Shown here one piece after another: positions 60,433 to 64,000 of a DNA stretch of 64,000 bases. The translations under genes and the position numbers were made by a program. The DNA is from Pseudocitrobacter vendiensis (GTDB lineage: Bacteria; Pseudomonadota; Gammaproteobacteria; Enterobacterales; Enterobacteriaceae): assembly GCF_943590815.1 (NCBI RefSeq), contig NZ_CALSBS010000007.1, positions 1 to 64,000 of the forward strand. The letters are read 5' to 3'. A model generated the notes under the pieces. It was not told the DNA's origin. It did not search any database and saw nothing but the letters and a program-made list of their open reading frames with translations. The stretch's first letter is position 1; each line of letters opens with the position of its first letter.

Positions 60433-61626
60433 TTATCGCCTGTGCCCCCACAGCCACAGGCCGATAATCGCCAGCGCAAACAGCGCGCCAAAGCCAATAC
60501 CTACGCCAACCACCGGAATTCCCACCATCACCGCCAACGAGTAAATCCCCAGCATAATCAGCATCGCGCTGTTTTCGCCCAGGTTCTGCACGGCGATAGC
60601 GTTTCCTGCGCCCACCGAGTGTTTGCCGATATCCTGAAGCAGCGCGTTAAGCGGCACGACAAAGAACCCCCCGCAAATCCCGATGACAAACAGCAGTGCA
60701 TAGGCTGGCAGAATCGCGTGTTGCAGGGCGAAAATCGCCACTACCACACCAATTAACACGCCTGCTGGCATGCACCGGGCGACGGTTTGCAGCGTCACCA
60801 GTTTGGCCGCTGCGCCTGCACCGACCACAATCCCTACGGCGACCATGGCGTTAAGATACGTGGGCGTGGCGTTATCGGTAATGCCGAGCGCCACCGGTAC
60901 CCACAGCACCAGCAGGAATCGCAGCGTCACGCCGGCGCCCCAGAACAGACTGGTCCCCAACAGCGAGAAACGCGCTTCGCCGTTGTGCCACAGGGTTTTG
61001 CAAGCGCTGAAGAAACTGTTGGTCATCGGGCGAAATCGCCAGGATTGCCCTGGGCGCGCCGCCGCAAGCCTGGGAATAAAAAGGTTAGCGACCACTGCGC
61101 CGCCGTAAGCGATAGCGCAGGCTACCAGCGCCGCAATCACGTGCCAGTCGGCCAGCACTCCGCCCGCCACCGAGCCCAGCAGTATGGCGGCAATGGTCGA
61201 TGCTTCCATCAACCCGTTGGCTTTCACCAGCTTATCGCCGGTTGTCAGCTCGCCCAGAATGCCATACTTGGCCGGTGAGTAACCCGCCGCCCCAATGCCC
61301 ACCAGCAAATAACCGATGAACGGGTTTACACCGAAGCAGATGCTCGCTGCACCAATCAGTTTCAGGCCGTTGGTCATCATCATGACGCGACCTTTGGCAA
61401 AGCTGTCTGCTATCTGCCCTACGAACGGTGCGAAAAGAATGTAAGCGCCCACAAACACCATCTGTAAAACCGGTTGACTCCATTCGGGATAAAACTGCTG
61501 TTTCATCAATGCCAGCGTGGCAAACAGCAGGGCGTTATCACCGAACGCGGAGAGAAACTGAGCGGCAATCACCGCCATCATGCCCTTCGACCAGATAGAG
61601 GTGTTAGTGTGTACTGACTCACTCAT
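60433..61626 (-). CDS. lplT: Lysophospholipid transporter LplT
   Basis: LplT moves lysophosphatidylethanolamine and related lysolipids from the outer to the inner leaflet of the inner membrane for reacylation by Aas. The 397 residues match E. coli: an MFS-type protein with twelve hydrophobic segments, including [19 protein letters not shown] and [14 protein letters not shown]. The ATG at 61626 overlaps the aas stop by eight bases, so translation is coupled. A longer frame start seven codons upstream is not supported. Confidence 0.97.
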   Translation of the reverse strand: MSESVHTNTSIWSKGMMAVIAAQFLSAFGDNALLFATLALMKQQFYPEWSQPVLQMVFVGAYILFAPFVGQIADSFAKGRVMMMTNGLKLIGAASICFGVNPFIGYLLVGIGAAGYSPAKYGILGELTTGDKLVKANGLMEASTIAAILLGSVAGGVLADWHVIAALVACAIAYGGAVVANLFIPRLAAARPGQSWRFRPMTNSFFSACKTLWHNGEARFSLLGTSLFWGAGVTLRFLLVLWVPVALGITDNATPTYLNAMVAVGIVVGAGAAAKLVTLQTVARCMPAGVLIGVVVAIFALQHAILPAYALLFVIGICGGFFVVPLNALLQDIGKHSVGAGNAIAVQNLGENSAMLIMLGIYSLAVMVGIPVVGVGIGFGALFALAIIGLWLWGHRR

Positions 61627-63778
61627 TGTGCTGTTCTGCCTCTTCAACCATACCTTTGAGCGTCACGAAGTCCGGCTTGCCGCTGCCCAATAGCGGGAGT
61701 TGTTTCAGCCAGCGGATATCGCGCGGCACGGCCAGTTCCGGTACGCCATGTGCCCGCGCGTACTGCAACAGTTTGTCGCGGGTCAGCTCATTATCGGTGG
61801 TAAACAGCACCAGCGCCTCCCCTTTGCTGGCATCTGTTTTCACAGCTGTGGCGTGCATTTTCTCTGGGGATACCGCCAGCGCCACCTGCTCGACCATTTC
61901 CAGGGATACCATTTCCCCGGCAATTTTCGCGAAGCGTTTGGCGCGGCCCTGAATTTGCACAAATCCCTGTTCGTCAAAGGCGACGATATCGCCCGTGTCG
62001 TACCAGCCCTCTTCCAGCTCGCCGTGTTGGTTCTCGGCGCTCGGTTTTTCCAGCACGCCAGGGTTCTCGACGCGCAAATAGCCGGTCATGATATTCGGCC
62101 CTTTCAACTGCAATCGTCCGCCTTTATCAATACCAGGGATCGCCAGCAAACGCGCATCCATTCCGGGTAAAATGCGCCCCACAGTACCCGGCTTCGCCGC
62201 CATCGGCACGTTAATGGAAACCACTGGCGCGCATTCCGTCACGCCGTAGCCTTCCAGAATGCGCAGGCCGAACTTGTCCTGCCAGAGTTCTTTGGTACTT
62301 TGCTGCAGTTTTTCCGCCCCCGCGACCACGTAGCGAAGACGATAAAAATCATACGGATTCGCGAAGCGCGCGTAGTGACCAAGGAAGGTGGAGGTACCAA
62401 ACAGTACGGTACAGTTACGGTCATAAACCAGCTCCGGCACGATGCGATAATGCAATGGGCTCGGATAAAGGAATACCTGCGCGCCGGTCAGCAGCGGCGT
62501 AAACAGCCCGACCGTCAGACCGAAGGAGTGAAACAGCGGCAGCGCGGACATAAAGCGATCGTTAGCGGTAAAGTCGGCGATGGTTTTAATCTGCTCGACG
62601 TTCGCCAGAATGCTTTTATGGCTGTGCACCACACCTTTCGGGTTGCCTTCGGAACCGGAAGTGAAGAGGATAATCGCCGGGTCTTCCGGTTTCTGTTCGA
62701 CCTGCGCCAGACGCGGCACCAGCAGGCGCGAGAAAATCCACAGTTTGTCCTGGGGAGTGATATCACCTTTTAAATCTTCGAGGAACACCCAACGTACCTG
62801 AGTCAGCTGTTCGGTCAGGTGCCAGAGTTTGCCTTTATCAAGGAAGGTACGTGACGTAAATATCGTCTTCAGTTCCGCCGCGGTAATCGCGCTGGAAAGC
62901 CCCTTCACGCCCGCCGTGTAGTTCATCATCGCCGGAATACGCCCGCGCGCAATCGCCCCGAAAATCACCGCCGCGCTGATCCCTGCGTTCGGCAGCATCA
63001 GGCCGATGCGTTCGCCTTTCCGGGTGTATTTGTCGAGGATCCGCGCCACAAACAGCGTTTTGGTCATCAGTTTGTGGTAACTGTCGGGCTGGAAGTTAAT
63101 GTCTTCCACGCATGGTTTTTTTGCGCCATAACGATACTGGGCGTTAATCAGCGATTCAAAAAGCGTTTCACGCGGACGCACCGCCATCCGCGCTTCCATC
63201 ATAATTTGATGCAGCATTTCGCCCGCAATTTTGCGGCGATCGCGCGCACGCGGCGCATCCGGCATCTCAATACGGGTTGGCGGCAACAGATGCAGCCGAA
63301 TTTGCGGGAAGAGACGCTGCTTCACCAGCCCTTTCAGGCGGCTGAAGTAGGTCAGTTCTGCCCCTTCAATACGTACCGGGATAATGGTCGCGCCCGATTT
63401 TGCCGCCACAAAGGCCGCGCCGTCGTAGATTTTCATCAGCGAACCAGAAACCGAAATACGCCCTTCGGGAAAAATCACCACCGGTCTACCCTGTTCAATC
63501 AGGCGCACCAGGTGTTTGATAGACATTGGTTTAGTCGGGTCGAGCGGTACAAAGTCGATCAGTGGCGTGAGCCAGCGCATAAACCATTTTTGCGAAATCG
63601 AGGAGTAAACTGCAAATACCGGACGTACTGGCAGAAATAGCGCCAGCAAAATACCATCAATAAATGAGACATGGTTCGGGGTAATCAGCACCTTTGATTG
63701 TGTTAAAGCCGCTGTGTCGCCGGTCATCCTTACCCGAAACAGAACTTTAAAAAGCTGCCGAAAAAAGCCAATAACCAT
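61619..63778 (-). CDS. aas: Bifunctional acyl-ACP synthetase / 2-acyl-GPE acyltransferase
   Basis: Aas activates fatty acids onto bound acyl carrier protein and reacylates lysophosphatidylethanolamine at the inner membrane. The 719 residues match E. coli. The N-terminal PlsC-like domain has the HX4D motif NHVSFIDG (about 36-43) and [11 protein letters not shown]; the C-terminal AMP-binding domain has [27 protein letters not shown] and YDTGDIV. The ORF is open 50 codons further upstream into the OmrB RNA, but [10 protein letters not shown] at 63778 matches the family start. Confidence 0.98.
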   Translation of the reverse strand: MVIGFFRQLFKVLFRVRMTGDTAALTQSKVLITPNHVSFIDGILLALFLPVRPVFAVYSSISQKWFMRWLTPLIDFVPLDPTKPMSIKHLVRLIEQGRPVVIFPEGRISVSGSLMKIYDGAAFVAAKSGATIIPVRIEGAELTYFSRLKGLVKQRLFPQIRLHLLPPTRIEMPDAPRARDRRKIAGEMLHQIMMEARMAVRPRETLFESLINAQYRYGAKKPCVEDINFQPDSYHKLMTKTLFVARILDKYTRKGERIGLMLPNAGISAAVIFGAIARGRIPAMMNYTAGVKGLSSAITAAELKTIFTSRTFLDKGKLWHLTEQLTQVRWVFLEDLKGDITPQDKLWIFSRLLVPRLAQVEQKPEDPAIILFTSGSEGNPKGVVHSHKSILANVEQIKTIADFTANDRFMSALPLFHSFGLTVGLFTPLLTGAQVFLYPSPLHYRIVPELVYDRNCTVLFGTSTFLGHYARFANPYDFYRLRYVVAGAEKLQQSTKELWQDKFGLRILEGYGVTECAPVVSINVPMAAKPGTVGRILPGMDARLLAIPGIDKGGRLQLKGPNIMTGYLRVENPGVLEKPSAENQHGELEEGWYDTGDIVAFDEQGFVQIQGRAKRFAKIAGEMVSLEMVEQVALAVSPEKMHATAVKTDASKGEALVLFTTDNELTRDKLLQYARAHGVPELAVPRDIRWLKQLPLLGSGKPDFVTLKGMVEEAEQHNE

Positions 63779-63861
63779 ACCAACTCCTTTTGCCAAAGTT
63801 TTCTCTGCATGAAGGGTACATGAGAAAACAGCGTAAAAGCAGTAAACCCCCAATTCTTGAC

Positions 63862-63945
63862 AAAAAAAACCTGCGCATCTGCGCAGGTTGGTGTAATTCA
63901 AGTCAGTCAACCTTACGGATGACTTCACCTATCAATACCTCTGGG
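63862..63945 (-). ncRNA. omrB: OmrB small RNA
   Basis: OmrB is an OmpR-activated, Hfq-dependent RNA that represses outer-membrane protein mRNAs such as ompT, cirA and csgD. The 84-nt segment begins CCCAGAGGTATTGATAGGTG, the conserved OmrA/OmrB 5' seed, and ends with hairpin CCTGCGCATCTGCGCAGG-type stem and eight U. The middle (GAATTACACCA) fits OmrB rather than OmrA, and it is the copy next to aas, as in E. coli. TGATTAT just upstream fits a -10 box. Its partner omrA would lie beyond the window end. Confidence 0.93.
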
Positions 63946-64000
63946 ATAATCAGAGTAGCAATCCCGCCGCTGTTTTCTCCAGTACAGAACCGCAACAGCC

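Noticed and set aside
63779-63928. Upstream extension of aas
   Set aside because: It would overlap the OmrB RNA and its terminator; the family start is at 63778.

Overview
The window is one continuous stretch of enterobacterial core chromosome. It runs from eno to the OmrB small RNA, and nearly every gene matches an E. coli K-12 gene in order and length (the region between eno and galR in K-12). Differences from K-12 point to a relative in the Citrobacter/Salmonella/Enterobacter group: mazEF is missing between relA and mazG, a glycerate kinase gene follows gudD, a DUF4140/DUF4139 (MuiA-type) gene lies between tas and lplT, and four copies of a roughly 105-110 bp CCCTCACCC...CTCTCCC intergenic repeat are present. 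I cannot fix the species from sequence reading alone. No prophage, IS element, integron or CRISPR array is visible.

Layout. 1-8.0 kb, minus strand: eno, pyrG, mazG, relA, rlmD. 8.0-10.8 kb, plus: barA. 10.9-16.2 kb, minus: the glucarate operon gudP-gudX-gudD with a trailing glycerate kinase. 16.7-19.5 kb, minus: yqcA, truC, yqcC, the CsrB RNA, syd. 19.5-26.2 kb, plus: queF, ppnN, sdaC, sdaB, xni. 26.3-28.7 kb, minus: rlmM, ygdD, gcvA, with GcvB RNA divergent on the plus strand. 29.0-33.2 kb: ygdI (minus), csdA-csdE (plus), tcdA and mltA (minus). 33.4-33.6 kb: two initiator tRNA genes. 33.7-48.3 kb: amiC (minus), argA (plus, with two ARG boxes), then recD, recB, ptrA and recC (minus). 48.4-54.9 kb, minus: the pseudopilin cluster ppdA-ppdB-ygdB-ppdC, thyA-lgt and ptsP-rppH. 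54.9-55.6 kb: a regulatory-looking gap with DnaA boxes, clustered GATC sites and a ygdT-like ORF. 55.6-60.4 kb, plus: mutH, ygdQ, ygdR, tas and the MuiA-like gene. 60.4-64.0 kb, minus: aas-lplT and OmrB.

How the parts connect. The window holds both ends of one regulatory circuit: the BarA sensor kinase and CsrB, a target of its partner UvrY, with a near-palindromic UvrY-type site about 175-190 bp upstream of the RNA. RecBCD is complete (recC, recB, recD, with ptrA interleaved). The CsdA-CsdE sulfur-transfer pair faces its partner enzyme TcdA. The gud operon imports and dehydrates glucarate. SdaC and SdaB import and deaminate serine. GcvA and its target GcvB sit back to back. Aas and LplT form the lysophospholipid salvage pair.

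The most interesting signals are the DnaA-box/GATC/ygdT region upstream of mutH, the long CsrB, the MuiA-like gene between tas and lplT, the terminator-separated glycerate kinase after gudD, and the repeat families. I did not find convincing evidence of a wholly new system.
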